A stretch of DNA of 64,000 bases from Rhizobium sophoriradicis. GTDB taxonomy: Bacteria; Pseudomonadota; Alphaproteobacteria; Rhizobiales; Rhizobiaceae. Below, piece after piece: positions 8,876 to 18,404 of this stretch. Within the stretch, counting starts at the first letter, position 1; every line of letters starts with the position of its first letter. The notes under the pieces were generated by a model that had not been told where the DNA came from, did not search any database, and worked only from the letters and a program-made list of their open reading frames with translations. The position numbers were made by a program, and so were the translations under genes. Where the stretch lies: positions 407,924 through 471,923 of the forward strand of contig NZ_RQIH01000001.1 of assembly GCF_003939025.1 (NCBI RefSeq). The letters are read 5' to 3'.

Positions 8876-9256
8876 TTGACCGAGACAGATGTCATTTTCA
8901 GGAAAGCCGGCGGCGAATTCATGCCGACCACATGGGGCGAACTCAACTGGAAGATCACTGGCGACGGCACGCCCGGCGCCGAGATGACCTTCGGCACCTG
9001 CCGCATCAATCCCGGTGAGCGCAACCAGCTGCACTCGCATCCCGATTGCGAGGAAATCCTCTACGTCATCTCCGGCAACTGCGAACACAAGCTTGGCGAT
9101 GCCCTTTACCGGCTCGAAGCCGGCGACGCCATCCGCATTCCCCGCAACGTCCGCCACTGGGCGCGCGCCCTCGGCACCGAACCGCTCTTCGCCCTGATCA
9201 TGTTCTCCTCCGGCACCAGGACGGCTGTCAATCATGAAGGCGAGGGGGCGGCCTGA
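8876..9256 (+). CDS. Single-domain cupin protein
   Basis: The product of about 126 residues has both cupin motifs: NPGERNQLHSHPDCEEILYVISG (motif 1, with H-x-H and Glu as metal ligands) and GDAIRIPRNVRHWARAL (motif 2, His). The TTG at 8876 has AGGGAAAG upstream; ATG 8834 inside the preceding gene is the alternative. It ends the sugar operon and may be a sugar isomerase, epimerase or sensor of the pathway. No closer function is visible. Confidence 0.8.
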   Translation: MTETDVIFRKAGGEFMPTTWGELNWKITGDGTPGAEMTFGTCRINPGERNQLHSHPDCEEILYVISGNCEHKLGDALYRLEAGDAIRIPRNVRHWARALGTEPLFALIMFSSGTRTAVNHEGEGAA

Positions 9257-9575
9257 GCGGAACGCTGCGTCCCGGCACGGCCGATCCCCGCGAGCGGGTC
9301 AGCTACGGCATCAGGCCGGATCAGTTTGTCATCGCCGACCAGGAGACACCTTGTGGGCGGCCAGCGAACGTCTGTTTTCGGCCTTAACGGGCAGGCGTCT
9401 TGCCGAAGCGGACGCCTGAACCGCCGTTTTCTTGAGCTTTGCCAAGACTCTGACGATTGCGTGAAACAGGTCCGAGACCTGTGACAAACCCTCATCGCCT
9501 CTGCTATGTCAAGGAAAATGCGGGCCGTCCAACCGGGCGCCGCGCTCTATCCGACCAATGCCAGGAGTTTGAAAG
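9257..9575. other. 319-base gap with a terminator-like hairpin and a small palindrome
   Basis: No credible gene. CAGGCGTC (9392-9399) and GACGCCTG (9411-9418) form a stem-loop followed at 9427 by TTTTC, a likely terminator of the sugar operon. A perfect 7-bp dyad ACAGGTC-cga-GACCTGT (9466-9482) lies about 95 bases before the glutathione transferase start and could be an operator. The rest is featureless to me. Confidence 0.5.
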
Positions 9576-10454
9576 ATGAGCGGTTCTTCCGATTACGTAC
9601 CCCCGAAGGTCTGGACCTGGAACAAGGCGAATGGCGGCCAATTCGCCAACATCAATCGCCCGATCGCAGGGCCGACGCATGAGAAGGAGCTCCCGATCGG
9701 CCGTCATCCACTGCAGCTTTATTCGCTCGGCACGCCGAACGGCCAGAAGGTCACGATCATGCTCGAGGAACTGCTGGCGCTTGGCCATAGCGGCGCGGAA
9801 TATGACGCCTGGTTGATCCGCATCGGCGATGGCGACCAGTTCGGCAGCGGTTTCGTCAAGGTCAATCCCAACTCCAAGATCCCGGCGCTGATGGACCGCA
9901 GCGGCGAAAAGCCCATCCGCGTCTTCGAATCCGGCGCCATCCTCACCTATCTCGCCGAAAAGTTCGGCGCTTTCCTGCCGACTGAGCCAAGCGAGCGCGC
10001 AGAATGCCTGTCGTGGGTGTTCTGGCAGATGGGCAGCGCCCCCTATCTCGGCGGCGGCTTCGGCCACTTCTACGCCTATGCGCCGACGAAGATCGAATAT
10101 GCGATCGACCGCTTCGCCATGGAGGTGAAGCGTCAGCTCGACGTGCTCGATCGCCGTCTCGCCGAAACCGAATATCTGGCCGGCAGCCAATATACGATCG
10201 CCGATATTGCCGTCTGGCCGTGGTATGGCGGGCTGGTGAAGGGCTGGACCTACGGCGCGGCCGAATTCCTGCAGGTCGAGGACTATAAGAACGTCCAGCG
10301 CTGGGCCGATGCGATCTTCAGCCGCCCGGCCGTGCAGCGCGGACGCATGGTCAACCGGACTTCCGGCGAACCGTCGGGTCAGTTGCATGAACGCCACGAC
10401 GCCAGCGACTTCGACACCAGGACGCAGGACAAGCTCGCGGCGGCCGCCGAGTAA
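9576..10454 (+). CDS. yghU: Glutathione transferase / glutathione-dependent disulfide-bond oxidoreductase, YghU type
   Basis: The 292-residue product has the YghU/YfcG (Nu-class) pattern: VWTWNKANGGQFANINRPIAGPT at the N-terminus, a thioredoxin-like GST domain (PLQLYSLGTPNGQKVTIMLEE, NPNSKIPAL, FESGAILTYLAEKFG) and the helical C-terminal GST domain (WVFWQMGSAPYLGGGFGHF, YTIADIAVWPWYGGL). Nu-class enzymes bind two glutathiones and reduce organic disulfides rather than conjugating electrophiles. It is cytosolic and monocistronic: a gap lies before it and a hairpin after it. Confidence 0.92.
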   Translation: MSGSSDYVPPKVWTWNKANGGQFANINRPIAGPTHEKELPIGRHPLQLYSLGTPNGQKVTIMLEELLALGHSGAEYDAWLIRIGDGDQFGSGFVKVNPNSKIPALMDRSGEKPIRVFESGAILTYLAEKFGAFLPTEPSERAECLSWVFWQMGSAPYLGGGFGHFYAYAPTKIEYAIDRFAMEVKRQLDVLDRRLAETEYLAGSQYTIADIAVWPWYGGLVKGWTYGAAEFLQVEDYKNVQRWADAIFSRPAVQRGRMVNRTSGEPSGQLHERHDASDFDTRTQDKLAAAAE

Positions 10455-10488
10455 GCACGCCCCAGCCAGGTGTCGCAGCAAAGATGAA

Positions 10489-10515
10489 GCTCCGCCGCCT
10501 TTACGGCGACGGAGC
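10489..10515. terminator. Stem-loop between convergent yghU-like and peptide-binding genes
   Basis: GCTCCG-CCGCC and GGCG-a-CGGAGC form a long stem with one bulge and a TTTAC loop, 35 bases after the yghU-like stop and 20 bases beyond the end of the convergent ABC binding-protein gene. It is probably used in both directions. Confidence 0.55.
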
Positions 10516-10534
10516 ATTTGCATGCTGCCCGAAC

Positions 10535-12049
10535 TCAGTTCTTGACCGTATCCTCCAGGAAGAATCGGCCGAGCGGGTTCTGGTAGAAGTTCTCGATATT
10601 CTTGCGCGTGACGTTGATATAGGGGCTGTAATAAAGGTCGATCCAGTTGACGTCGTCCTTGGACATCTTCTGCAGATCGACATACATCGCTTCACGCTTC
10701 TTCGGGTCGAGCTCGAGACGCGCCTTGGCGACCAGTTCCTTCACCGCCTCGTTCTTATAGTTGGTCAAATAGTTGTTGTTGGAATCGTGGCCGAGGACGA
10801 AGGTGGTCTTCTGGTCCGGATCGAGAATGTCATTGGTCCAGTAGTTGACCGAAATGTCGTAATCGCCGGCAACGAGCATGTCCCATTCCTGGCTCGGATC
10901 GACCTTCTGCAAATTGGCGGTGATGCCGGCCTTCTGCAGCTGCTGCTGAACCAGGACGGCCGTCTGCTCGTCGACTTCGTCGCCGGCGCGCACCAGATAG
11001 TTGAGCGTCAGGTTGGAGGCGCCGGCGGCCGCCAGCAACTCCTTGGCCTTGGCGGGATCATAAGGCCGCTGCAGATTGTCGGCGTAATAATAGAGCGCCC
11101 CCTTCGGAATGTAGGAATTGGCGACGGTGCCCTGGCCGAAGGTGACGGTATCGACGATCGCCTTCTTGTCGATCGCCAGATCCAGCGCCTGGCGGACTTC
11201 CTTCGTGGCGAGCGCGCCATGCGCATGGTTGATCAGCAAATGATCCTCACGCGTCGAGGCGTCGATAGCGACATTGAGGTTCGGATCCTTCTTCAGTTCC
11301 TCGACGCGGGAGAAGGGCACGAAAATCGCCGCATCCAGCTCGCCAGCCTGGACGTTCAGCATGCGGGTATTGTCGTCGGGCACCGAGATCCATTCGACGC
11401 CGTCCAGCTTGACGCGGTCGGCCTGCCAGAAATTCGGGTTCTTCTTCAGGATGACCCGGTCGCCGCGCCGCCATTCCTCGATCACGAAGGCGCCGGATGC
11501 GATCGGCTTTTCACCGTAGGCGTCGGCGCCCAGCGATTCCATGCCCTTCTTGGAGATGACGGAGGCGTTCGGCAGCGCCAGCGTCGACAGGAACGGCGCT
11601 GACGGGTTCTTGAGCTTGATCGTCAGCGTATGCGCGTCGGTCGCCACCGCCGTATCGATCACCTTGTAGGAATCGCTCCAGAGCGAAGCGGGGTCGTCGC
11701 GAATGCGCAGCAGGCTGTAGGCGGCGTCTTCCGCCGTCAGCGGCGAACCGTCCGAGAATTTCGTGTCGCGAATCTTGAACGTGTAGGTCAGGCCATCATC
11801 CGAGGCGGTCCAGCTTTCGGCAAGACCGGACTCCAGCTTCGTGCCTGTCTTGTCGACGCGGATCAGCACGTCGTAGACGTTTGAGAATACCCAGTTGTCG
11901 ATGTTCTGGGCTGTTTTGATCGGATCGAACGTCGTCGAATCCTCGCGGCGGCCGATGGTGAGCACACCGGCGGCATCGGCATAGCTTGCGCTGAGCGTCA
12001 GGCCGGCGAGCAAGGCTGCGAGCCCGAATGATTTCCACCTGTTTGTCAT
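10535..12049 (-). CDS. Peptide/opine-type ABC transporter binding protein (solute-binding family 5)
   Basis: The 504-residue product starts MTNRWKSFGLAALLAGLTLS with a Sec signal peptide cleaved after YADA. It has the family-5 pattern DSTTFDPIKTAQNIDNWVFSNVYDVL, LAESWTASDDGLTYTFKIRD and FSDGSPLTAEDAAYSLLRI. It is the last gene of a minus-strand operon that begins with the iminopeptidase-like gene at 16503, so the ligand is likely a peptide or amide-linked compound cleaved by that enzyme. AAGGGAACG precedes the start. Confidence 0.9.
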   Translation of the reverse strand: MTNRWKSFGLAALLAGLTLSASYADAAGVLTIGRREDSTTFDPIKTAQNIDNWVFSNVYDVLIRVDKTGTKLESGLAESWTASDDGLTYTFKIRDTKFSDGSPLTAEDAAYSLLRIRDDPASLWSDSYKVIDTAVATDAHTLTIKLKNPSAPFLSTLALPNASVISKKGMESLGADAYGEKPIASGAFVIEEWRRGDRVILKKNPNFWQADRVKLDGVEWISVPDDNTRMLNVQAGELDAAIFVPFSRVEELKKDPNLNVAIDASTREDHLLINHAHGALATKEVRQALDLAIDKKAIVDTVTFGQGTVANSYIPKGALYYYADNLQRPYDPAKAKELLAAAGASNLTLNYLVRAGDEVDEQTAVLVQQQLQKAGITANLQKVDPSQEWDMLVAGDYDISVNYWTNDILDPDQKTTFVLGHDSNNNYLTNYKNEAVKELVAKARLELDPKKREAMYVDLQKMSKDDVNWIDLYYSPYINVTRKNIENFYQNPLGRFFLEDTVKN

Positions 12050-12068
12050 GAGTTCGTTCCCTTCGTTG

Positions 12069-13778
12069 TTATGGCATGCGTTTGATGGGCTGGATCGGTA
12101 TCGATTGAAGATCCTCCCTGCCGCCGGCGCCTTGCAGCAGCGGCTTGTCAGGATCGATGTCGGGAATGGCGGCAATCAGCGCCGCCGTATAGGCATGCTT
12201 AGGCCGCGCGAACACCTCTTCGCAGCGGCCTTCCTCGACGATCTCGCCGCGATACATGACGACCACGCGTTCGCAGAGATTGCGGACGATCGCCAGATCA
12301 TGGGCAATGAAGATCAGCGTCAGGGCCATTTTCGCGGTGAGCTCGCGGAAGAGCTCGATGATCTGCGCCTGAATGGTGACGTCGAGGGCGGCGACGCATT
12401 CATCGGCAATGATCATTTTCGGGTCGACGGCGAGAGCCCGGGCGATGCCGGCGCGCTGGCACTGGCCGCCGCTCATGCTGCGCGGTTTGCGGCCGGCGAA
12501 TTCGCGTTCGAGGCCGACGAGATCGAGCAGTTCGCCGATCCGCGCCGGGATATCCGCCTTGCCCACTTTGCCCTGCACCTTCAGCACCTCGGCAAGCATC
12601 TGGCCAATCGTCAATCGCGGATTGAGCGCGTTATAGGGGTCCTGGAAGACCATCGCCGTCTCGCGCCTGAGCTTTGCCAGGCCCGCGCCCTTCTGCAGCG
12701 CCAGATCGACGCCGTCGAAGGTGACATGGCCGGAGGAAAGCGGCGTAAGGCTAAGTACGGCGCGAGCAAGCGTGCTCTTGCCGCTGCCGGACTCACCGAC
12801 GATGCCGACCGTCTCCCCGGCCATGATCCGCAGGCTGACGCCGGAAACTGCGCTGACCGACTTGGCGCCGCCCTTCAGCAGGCCGCCGCCGGCTCTGAAC
12901 CGCACATGGAGATCGTCGATCTCAAGCAATGGTCCTGGCGGCCGGCCGGCGTCCGCCACCGCGGGCGACGACGCGGGAGTCTCGCCCGATATCGAAGGGT
13001 GGCTGTCGATCAGGCTGATCGTATAGGGATGCTGCGGCCGCGCCAGGATCGCCCGCTTCGGCCCCGCTTCAAGAAGCTTGCCGCCGCGCATCACGGCAAT
13101 GCGATCGCAGGTCTGGGCGACGATGCCAAGATCATGGGTAATGAGAATGATCGACAGGCCGCGCCGGTCGCGAATGTCGATTAGCAGCCGCAGGATCTGC
13201 CCCTGGATGGTCACATCGAGCGCCGTCGTCGGCTCGTCGGCGATCAGGATCTTCGGATTGCAGGAGAGAGCCACGCCGATCATCGCCCGCTGCCGCATGC
13301 CGCCGGAAAATTCGTGCGGATAGCTGTCGTACTGACGCTTCGGATCGGGGAACCCGACCTGCGCCAGGATATCAGTCGCAGCAGCGCGGGCCTCGCGGGC
13401 GCCGAGCCCCTCGTGATAGCGTATGCCCTCGGCGATCTGCTCGCCGACCCGCATCACTGGGTCGAGATGGCTGGTCGGGTTCTGGAAGATCATGCCGATC
13501 TCACCGCCGCGCACCTTCAGCATCTCGCCGTCGTCGACCCGCATGAGGTCGCGCCCTTCGAGCAGCACCGAGCCACTGTCGATCTTCAAGAGCGAAGAGG
13601 GCAGCAGCCGCACCAGCGAACGGCAGAACAGGCTCTTGCCCGAGCCGCTCTCGCCGACGAGACCGAGGACCTCGCCCTTGCCGAGGTCGAGCGAGACGGC
13701 GTCGAGCAGCGTGCGCGGGCCGGAATCGAGATGGGCGCTGACTGTGAGATCGCGCACGGACAGCAGGGAGCCGCTCAT
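12069..13778 (-). CDS. Fused DppD-DppF ABC transporter ATPase
   Basis: The 569-residue protein holds two complete ABC ATPases. Domain 1 (about 1-270) has [20 protein letters not shown] and [12 protein letters not shown]. Domain 2 (about 290-560) has [28 protein letters not shown] and [12 protein letters not shown]. In the second Walker B region the usual Pro after DE is Cys. Most dipeptide systems use two separate ATPase genes, as in the second such operon in this window; here they are joined. It overlaps the upstream permease by 4 bases (ATGA) and drives import of the PipA-linked substrate. Confidence 0.92.
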   Translation of the reverse strand: MSGSLLSVRDLTVSAHLDSGPRTLLDAVSLDLGKGEVLGLVGESGSGKSLFCRSLVRLLPSSLLKIDSGSVLLEGRDLMRVDDGEMLKVRGGEIGMIFQNPTSHLDPVMRVGEQIAEGIRYHEGLGAREARAAATDILAQVGFPDPKRQYDSYPHEFSGGMRQRAMIGVALSCNPKILIADEPTTALDVTIQGQILRLLIDIRDRRGLSIILITHDLGIVAQTCDRIAVMRGGKLLEAGPKRAILARPQHPYTISLIDSHPSISGETPASSPAVADAGRPPGPLLEIDDLHVRFRAGGGLLKGGAKSVSAVSGVSLRIMAGETVGIVGESGSGKSTLARAVLSLTPLSSGHVTFDGVDLALQKGAGLAKLRRETAMVFQDPYNALNPRLTIGQMLAEVLKVQGKVGKADIPARIGELLDLVGLEREFAGRKPRSMSGGQCQRAGIARALAVDPKMIIADECVAALDVTIQAQIIELFRELTAKMALTLIFIAHDLAIVRNLCERVVVMYRGEIVEEGRCEEVFARPKHAYTAALIAAIPDIDPDKPLLQGAGGREDLQSIPIQPIKRMP

Positions 13779-14626
13779 TCGTGCACCCCCAGCAACTCGC
13801 CGAGCGCATCGCCCAGCATGCTGAAACCGAAGGCGAGGCAGACGATGGAGAGGCCGGGGAACAGGGTGATCCACCAGGCGGTGGTGATGAAGCTCTGTCC
13901 TTCCGCGACCATCACCCCCCATTCGGCGATCGGCGGCTGGACGCCGAGACCTAGATAGCTGACGGCGGCGCCGCTGAGCAGCACCAGCGTCGCATCCGAC
14001 ATCGAAAAGACGATCGATCCCGCGATCGCATTCGGCAGCAGGTGGCGGAACATGATGCGCGGGCGGCTGAAGCCGAGGCTGACGGCGGCAACGGCATAGT
14101 CGCTGCTTTTCAGCACCAACATCTGTGCCCGGATCAGCCGCGCATAGGACACCCAGCCGACCAGCGCCATCGATATGTAGAAGCTGCCGAGGCCGGGGCC
14201 GAGGATCGCTATGATCGACAGCATCAGCACGAGAAAGGGGAAGGCGAGGATGATATCGACGAGGCGCATGAACAGCGCATCGACGATGCCGCCGAAGAAG
14301 CCGGCGACCGTGCCGACGGTCGTGCCGATCAGAAAGGGGAAGATGACGCCGATCAGGGCCATCTGCAGGTCGATGCGCGCGCCCCAGATGACGCGGGAAA
14401 GGATATCGCGGCCGAAATTGTCGGTGCCGAACGGATGTAACAAGGAAGGCGCCTGCAGCCGCACCTCGGCATTCTGCATGATCGGATCGTAGGGCGCGAT
14501 GACGGGCGCGCCGACTGCCAGCAGGACGAAAAGCAGCAACAGGCCGGCACCGACGGCAAGCATCAGCCGCCTGCGGAAAAACCTGCGCCAGCCGGGCGAT
14601 GCAGGGACGATCGCCTCGACGCTCAT
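13775..14626 (-). CDS. Peptide ABC transporter permease (DppC type)
   Basis: The 283-residue product begins [20 protein letters not shown] with an OppC/DppC-type N-terminal membrane segment, the periplasmic segment [24 protein letters not shown] diagnostic for DppC, five further membrane helices, and an EAA-like loop near [25 protein letters not shown] overlaps on both sides couple it to the DppB-type permease and the fused ATPase. Confidence 0.92.
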   Translation of the reverse strand: MSVEAIVPASPGWRRFFRRRLMLAVGAGLLLLFVLLAVGAPVIAPYDPIMQNAEVRLQAPSLLHPFGTDNFGRDILSRVIWGARIDLQMALIGVIFPFLIGTTVGTVAGFFGGIVDALFMRLVDIILAFPFLVLMLSIIAILGPGLGSFYISMALVGWVSYARLIRAQMLVLKSSDYAVAAVSLGFSRPRIMFRHLLPNAIAGSIVFSMSDATLVLLSGAAVSYLGLGVQPPIAEWGVMVAEGQSFITTAWWITLFPGLSIVCLAFGFSMLGDALGELLGVHE

Positions 14627-15561
14627 AACTTCACCCTCGGATCGACGGCGACAGTGACGATGTCGGCGATGAAATTGATGAGCACGGTGGCGCAGGCAAA
14701 GACCATGGCGACGCCCTGAACCACCATGTAGTCGCGTGAAAAGATCGCCCTGACAAGCAGTTGTCCCATGCCGGGCAGCGCAAAGACGCTCTCGACCACC
14801 ACCGTGCCGCCGATCAGCCAGCCGATATTGACGGCAAGCAGGTTGATCGTCGGCACCAGCGAATTCGGCAGCACATGCCGCCAAAAGACGATGCCTTCCG
14901 GCATGCCGCGGGCGCGCGCTGCCGTCGCGACATCCGACTTCAGCGCTTCAATCATTGCCGCCCGCAGGCTTCGCGTCAAAACGGTCGAGAGCGACAGCGC
15001 CACCGTCAGGCTCGGCAGCACAAGATGGGAAAGCTTGTCGCCGATGGTCGCGCCGTAGCCGGAAACCGGCAGCACGCCGAGTTCGACGCTGAAGAGGATG
15101 ATCAGCATCAGCCCCAGCCAGAAGGGCGGAAAACCGATGCCGAAGGTCGAGACGATGCGCACCGCATGATCCGGCGCACGGCCGGCATTGCGCGCAGCGA
15201 TCGCCGCCATCGGCACCGCGATCAGCACCGACAGCACGACGCTGGAGGCGACGAGCGCCAGCGTCGGCTCGATGCGGGTGACGATCAGCTTCAGCACGTC
15301 GATCTTGTAGAGGATCGACTTGCCCATCTCGCCATTGGCGAGATTCTTGAGGAAATAGAGATATTGCAGCCACATCGGCTGATCGAGGCCGTACTGGGCG
15401 CGGATGCTGGCAAGGGCTGCAGGCGTCGCGCGCGTGCCGAGGATGTTGCGGGCGGGATCACCGGGGATCAGGCGGACCAGAATGAAAGTGATGACGCTGA
15501 TGCCGAAAATGACGGGCAGGAACTGCAGCGGTCGCGTCAGAACGAATTTATAGCGATGCAT
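14623..15561 (-). CDS. Peptide ABC transporter permease (DppB type)
   Basis: The 312-residue product starts MHRYKFVLTRPLQFLPVIFG, with the DppB signature FILVRLIPGDPARNILG and RAQYGLDQPMWLQYLYFLKNL near the N-terminus and the EAA loop DVATAARARGMPEGIVFWRHVL. It lies 51 bases after the iminopeptidase-like gene on the same strand, so hydrolase and transporter form one transcript. Confidence 0.92.
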   Translation of the reverse strand: MHRYKFVLTRPLQFLPVIFGISVITFILVRLIPGDPARNILGTRATPAALASIRAQYGLDQPMWLQYLYFLKNLANGEMGKSILYKIDVLKLIVTRIEPTLALVASSVVLSVLIAVPMAAIAARNAGRAPDHAVRIVSTFGIGFPPFWLGLMLIILFSVELGVLPVSGYGATIGDKLSHLVLPSLTVALSLSTVLTRSLRAAMIEALKSDVATAARARGMPEGIVFWRHVLPNSLVPTINLLAVNIGWLIGGTVVVESVFALPGMGQLLVRAIFSRDYMVVQGVAMVFACATVLINFIADIVTVAVDPRVKL

Positions 15562-15612
15562 GACGGCGATCGCCCCTTTGTCTTCGTCGGCTCCGGTTCG
15601 CTCCCTCTTGCA

Positions 15613-16503
15613 TCAGCCTGCCTCGTGCCGGGCCAGGAAATCGAGAAGCGCCGGATAATAATCCTGCGGGTTCTCATAGAACGGCATATGGCTGGCATCG
15701 GCAAACACCTTGAGCTCGGCATTCGGGAGCGCCAGCTTCATCCTCAGCGCGCAGGCCGGTGTCAGCTCGTCATGCTCTCCGGTCGTGATCAGCACCGGCA
15801 GCGTCAGCCGCGGCAGATCGGGGATGCGGTTCCAGTCCTTGAGGTTGCCGATATAGAGAAACTCGTTCGGCCCCTGCATCGTCTCATAGGGCGCCATGTT
15901 CCAGTCGTCGAGCGAGCGGCGGACCGGCGCCGGCCATTCCGGCAGACGGCAGACATGGCGGTAGTTGAGAATGGTGACGGCGGCGAGATATTCGGGATGA
16001 TTATAGGTGCCCTGCGCCTCGTGCTTCTGCATCATCGAGACGGTTTCGGGACCGAGTGCGGCGCGCAGCCGCTCCAGTTCCGAAATTAGATGCGGCATGT
16101 CGGCGACGGTATCCTCGAGAATCAGCGTCTTGAGGTTCTGAGCGTAAGTCAGCGCATATTCGATCGCCAGCCACCCGCCCCAGGAATGGCCGAGCATGTG
16201 GACCTTGCCGAGCCCCAGCGCCTTGCGCACCGTTTCCGTCTCCTCGACATAACGGCCGATCGTCCAGAGCGAGGGATCGTCCGGCCGGTCGGAAGCGCCG
16301 GTGCCGAGCTGGTCGAAAGCGATGACACGATAACCCTTGTCGATGAGACAGGAATGCGCCTCGCGCAGATAATCGCAGGGCAGACCCGGCCCGCCGTTCA
16401 GGCAGAAAATCGTCTCGCTGCCGGTCCCGAAACTGTAGGCAACGACGCGATAGCCATCGACATCGATCTGGAATCGCTCGTCCGGCTGTATTTCACGCCA
16501 CAT
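15613..16503 (-). CDS. Proline iminopeptidase-like alpha/beta hydrolase, first gene of the peptide-transport operon
   Basis: The 296-residue product is a PIP-family alpha/beta hydrolase (MEROPS S33 type). It shows the oxyanion segment LNGGPG (about 35-40; the family norm is HGGPG), DQLGTGAS (65-71), the nucleophile elbow GHSWGG (Ser107), Asp245 in GEHDELTP and His272 in SHMPF. It has no signal peptide, so it acts in the cytoplasm, probably removing an N-terminal residue or an amide from the substrate imported by the following ABC genes. It is divergent from the LuxR solo and is the likely regulated target, as in the PipR-PipA arrangement of Pseudomonas. Confidence 0.88.
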   Translation of the reverse strand: MWREIQPDERFQIDVDGYRVVAYSFGTGSETIFCLNGGPGLPCDYLREAHSCLIDKGYRVIAFDQLGTGASDRPDDPSLWTIGRYVEETETVRKALGLGKVHMLGHSWGGWLAIEYALTYAQNLKTLILEDTVADMPHLISELERLRAALGPETVSMMQKHEAQGTYNHPEYLAAVTILNYRHVCRLPEWPAPVRRSLDDWNMAPYETMQGPNEFLYIGNLKDWNRIPDLPRLTLPVLITTGEHDELTPACALRMKLALPNAELKVFADASHMPFYENPQDYYPALLDFLARHEAG

Positions 16504-16561
16504 TGACCGCTCCGGCAGAAGGTTTCACTTGCTCAATATTTGGGCGTGGTTAATTTTTTAC

Positions 16562-16577
16562 CGGAAATCGCGTTCCG
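16562..16577. promoter_or_regulatory. Candidate LuxR operator between the divergent pip and luxR genes
   Basis: A 16-bp dyad CGGAA-N6-TTCCG is centred in the 128-base divergent gap, about 55 bases before the luxR-type start and 60 bases before the hydrolase start. This is the only clear inverted repeat in the gap. It is shorter than a classical 18-20 bp lux box, so assignment is tentative. Confidence 0.35.
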
Positions 16578-16631
16578 TGCCAGCTATAAGAAGTGATAGG
16601 GTAGGGCGCCACGTCGAAACCGGAGCAGCCC

Positions 16632-17429
16632 ATGCTTGACGACATCGGAACGATCAGACGGCAGTTCACAGCGCATGAAACGCTGGACGGCCGGATCGAC
16701 CAGGCCTTCGAGGCGATGAAGCAGATCGGCTTCGAGGCGCTGATCTACGACTATACGCCGGTGCCCTACGATCTCGACGGCGCGATCATGATACCGTCGC
16801 TACTGAAGCTCAGGAACATTTCGGACGACATGCACGATTACTGGTTCGATCGCGGGTACTTCCGCATCGATCCGGTGCAGCAGGTGGCGCTGCGCACCTC
16901 CGCACCCTTCTTCTGGAATTACGATCCCGATGCCGACACGCTGATCAAGGGCTTCATGAGCGAGGACACCGCGCCGGTGACGCGCTATCTGAGCGAACGC
17001 GACATGTCGACCGGCGTCACCGTCCCGGTTCACATGCCACGCGGCGACTATGCCACCGTCACCGGCATCCGGTTCGGCCGCAACAACGATTTCGAACGGC
17101 ATGCGCTGCGCTATATTGCCGACTTCAACCTGCTGGCCCATGTCTTCCACGAGACCGCCTATTCGCTTTTCGACCGGAAGGCGAGGAGCGTCGGCACGGT
17201 TCGGCTGACAGAGCGGGAACGCGAATGCCTGCGCCATTCGGCAGAAGGTTATTCGGCCAAGGAAATCTCCCGCATCATCGACCGTTCGGTGCCGACCGTG
17301 GTCATGCATCTCAATGCGGCGGCAAAGAAACTCGGCGCCCGCAACCGCACGCAGGCCGTCGTACGCGCCACCCATTACCGCCTGCTCGAAGAACGGCCGA
17401 CGCAGACCTGGCCACCCTATAACTTGTGA
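16632..17429 (+). CDS. LuxR solo of the plant-signal-responsive (OryR/PipR/NesR-like) subfamily
   Basis: The 265-residue product has an autoinducer-binding domain (about 20-175) and a LuxR-type helix-turn-helix (about 195-255: [39 protein letters not shown]). Counting back from the conserved Asp-Pro (70-71 in TraR numbering, IDPVQQ) and on to Trp85 (FFW), the two residues that are Trp57 and Tyr61 in AHL receptors are Met and Trp (DDMHDYWF). Met57/Trp61 is the hallmark of LuxR solos that answer plant compounds rather than acyl-homoserine lactones. No luxI lies nearby, and iminopeptidase-like genes flank it on both sides, the typical context of that group. Confidence 0.9.
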   Translation: MLDDIGTIRRQFTAHETLDGRIDQAFEAMKQIGFEALIYDYTPVPYDLDGAIMIPSLLKLRNISDDMHDYWFDRGYFRIDPVQQVALRTSAPFFWNYDPDADTLIKGFMSEDTAPVTRYLSERDMSTGVTVPVHMPRGDYATVTGIRFGRNNDFERHALRYIADFNLLAHVFHETAYSLFDRKARSVGTVRLTERERECLRHSAEGYSAKEISRIIDRSVPTVVMHLNAAAKKLGARNRTQAVVRATHYRLLEERPTQTWPPYNL

Positions 17430-17490
17430 TAGCTGCCGTCGCCGCTACCGTCGCGTTATGGTCTTCAACAGACCAGAGATGGAGACGCCG

Positions 17491-18393
17491 GTGACCGAAA
17501 TCGCGACGAATGAAGCTTATTTGCCCTTTCGCGACTATCGCACCTGGTATCGCATCACCGGCTCGCTGGAGAGCGGCAAGCTGCCCCTCGTCGTCGCTCA
17601 TGGCGGACCCGGCTGCACACATGATTATGTCGATTCCTTCAAGGATATCGCCGCCCTCGACGGCCGCCCGGTCATTCACTACGACCAGCTCGGCAACGGC
17701 AATTCCACCCGGCTTCCTGATAAGGGACCGGATTTCTGGACGGTCGGTCTGTTTCTTGAAGAGCTGGACGCGCTGCTTACCCATATAGGCATCCAGCATC
17801 GTTATGCCTTCCTCGGCCAGTCCTGGGGCGGCATGCTCGGCGCCGAGCATGCGGTACGCCGGCCGCCAGGCCTGCAGGCGCTTGTCATCGCCAACTCGCC
17901 GGCCAACATGCACACCTGGGTTTCGGAAGCGAACCGGCTGAGGAAGGAGCTGCCGAAAGAGGTGCAGGACACATTGCTCAAACACGAGCTGGCGGGAAGC
18001 CTCACCGATCCTGACTACATCGCCGCCTCACGGGTCTTCTATGACCGCCATGTCTGCCGTGTGGTTCCGTGGCCGCCGGAAGTGGCGCGGACCTTTGCGA
18101 TCATGGACGAGGACAATACCGTCTACCGCAACATGAACGGCCCGACCGAGTTTCACGTCATCGGCACGATGAAGGACTGGACGATCGAAGACCGGCTCGA
18201 CCGCATCGAGGCGCCGACGCTGCTGATTTCGGGGAAATATGACGAGGCGACGCCCCTGGTGGTAAAGCCCTACCTTGAACGCGTTCCCGGCTGCGAATGG
18301 GTGCTCTTCGAAAATTCCAGCCACATGCCTCATGTCGAGGAAAAACAGCTTTGCCTGGCGACGGTTTCCGGCTTTGTGTCGCGCTACGACTGA
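17491..18393 (+). CDS. Second proline iminopeptidase-like alpha/beta hydrolase
   Basis: The 300-residue product, counted from the GTG at 17491 (GGAG six bases before), has HGGPG (37-41), [14 protein letters not shown] (nucleophile Ser111), an Asp in SGKYDEATP and a His in SSHMPH. This is a full PIP-type triad. ATG 17458 and 17479 in the same frame are alternatives. It lies about 60 bases after luxR on the same strand and is clearly diverged from the 15613-16503 paralogue, so the two may cleave different bonds or successive products. A short hairpin, GGTCT-tcaac-AGACC at 17460-17474, precedes it. Confidence 0.86.
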   Translation: MTEIATNEAYLPFRDYRTWYRITGSLESGKLPLVVAHGGPGCTHDYVDSFKDIAALDGRPVIHYDQLGNGNSTRLPDKGPDFWTVGLFLEELDALLTHIGIQHRYAFLGQSWGGMLGAEHAVRRPPGLQALVIANSPANMHTWVSEANRLRKELPKEVQDTLLKHELAGSLTDPDYIAASRVFYDRHVCRVVPWPPEVARTFAIMDEDNTVYRNMNGPTEFHVIGTMKDWTIEDRLDRIEAPTLLISGKYDEATPLVVKPYLERVPGCEWVLFENSSHMPHVEEKQLCLATVSGFVSRYD

Positions 18394-18404
18394 AGCAGAT
18401 GCCG

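Noticed and set aside
14761..16089. 442-codon plus-strand frame opposite the DppB-type permease and hydrolase
   Set aside because: Antisense to two genes with complete motifs; high His/Asp/Arg content typical of antisense translation.
16632..17429. LuxR protein as a canonical AHL quorum-sensing receptor
   Set aside because: Trp57 and Tyr61 are replaced by Met and Trp, and no luxI-type synthase gene is nearby.
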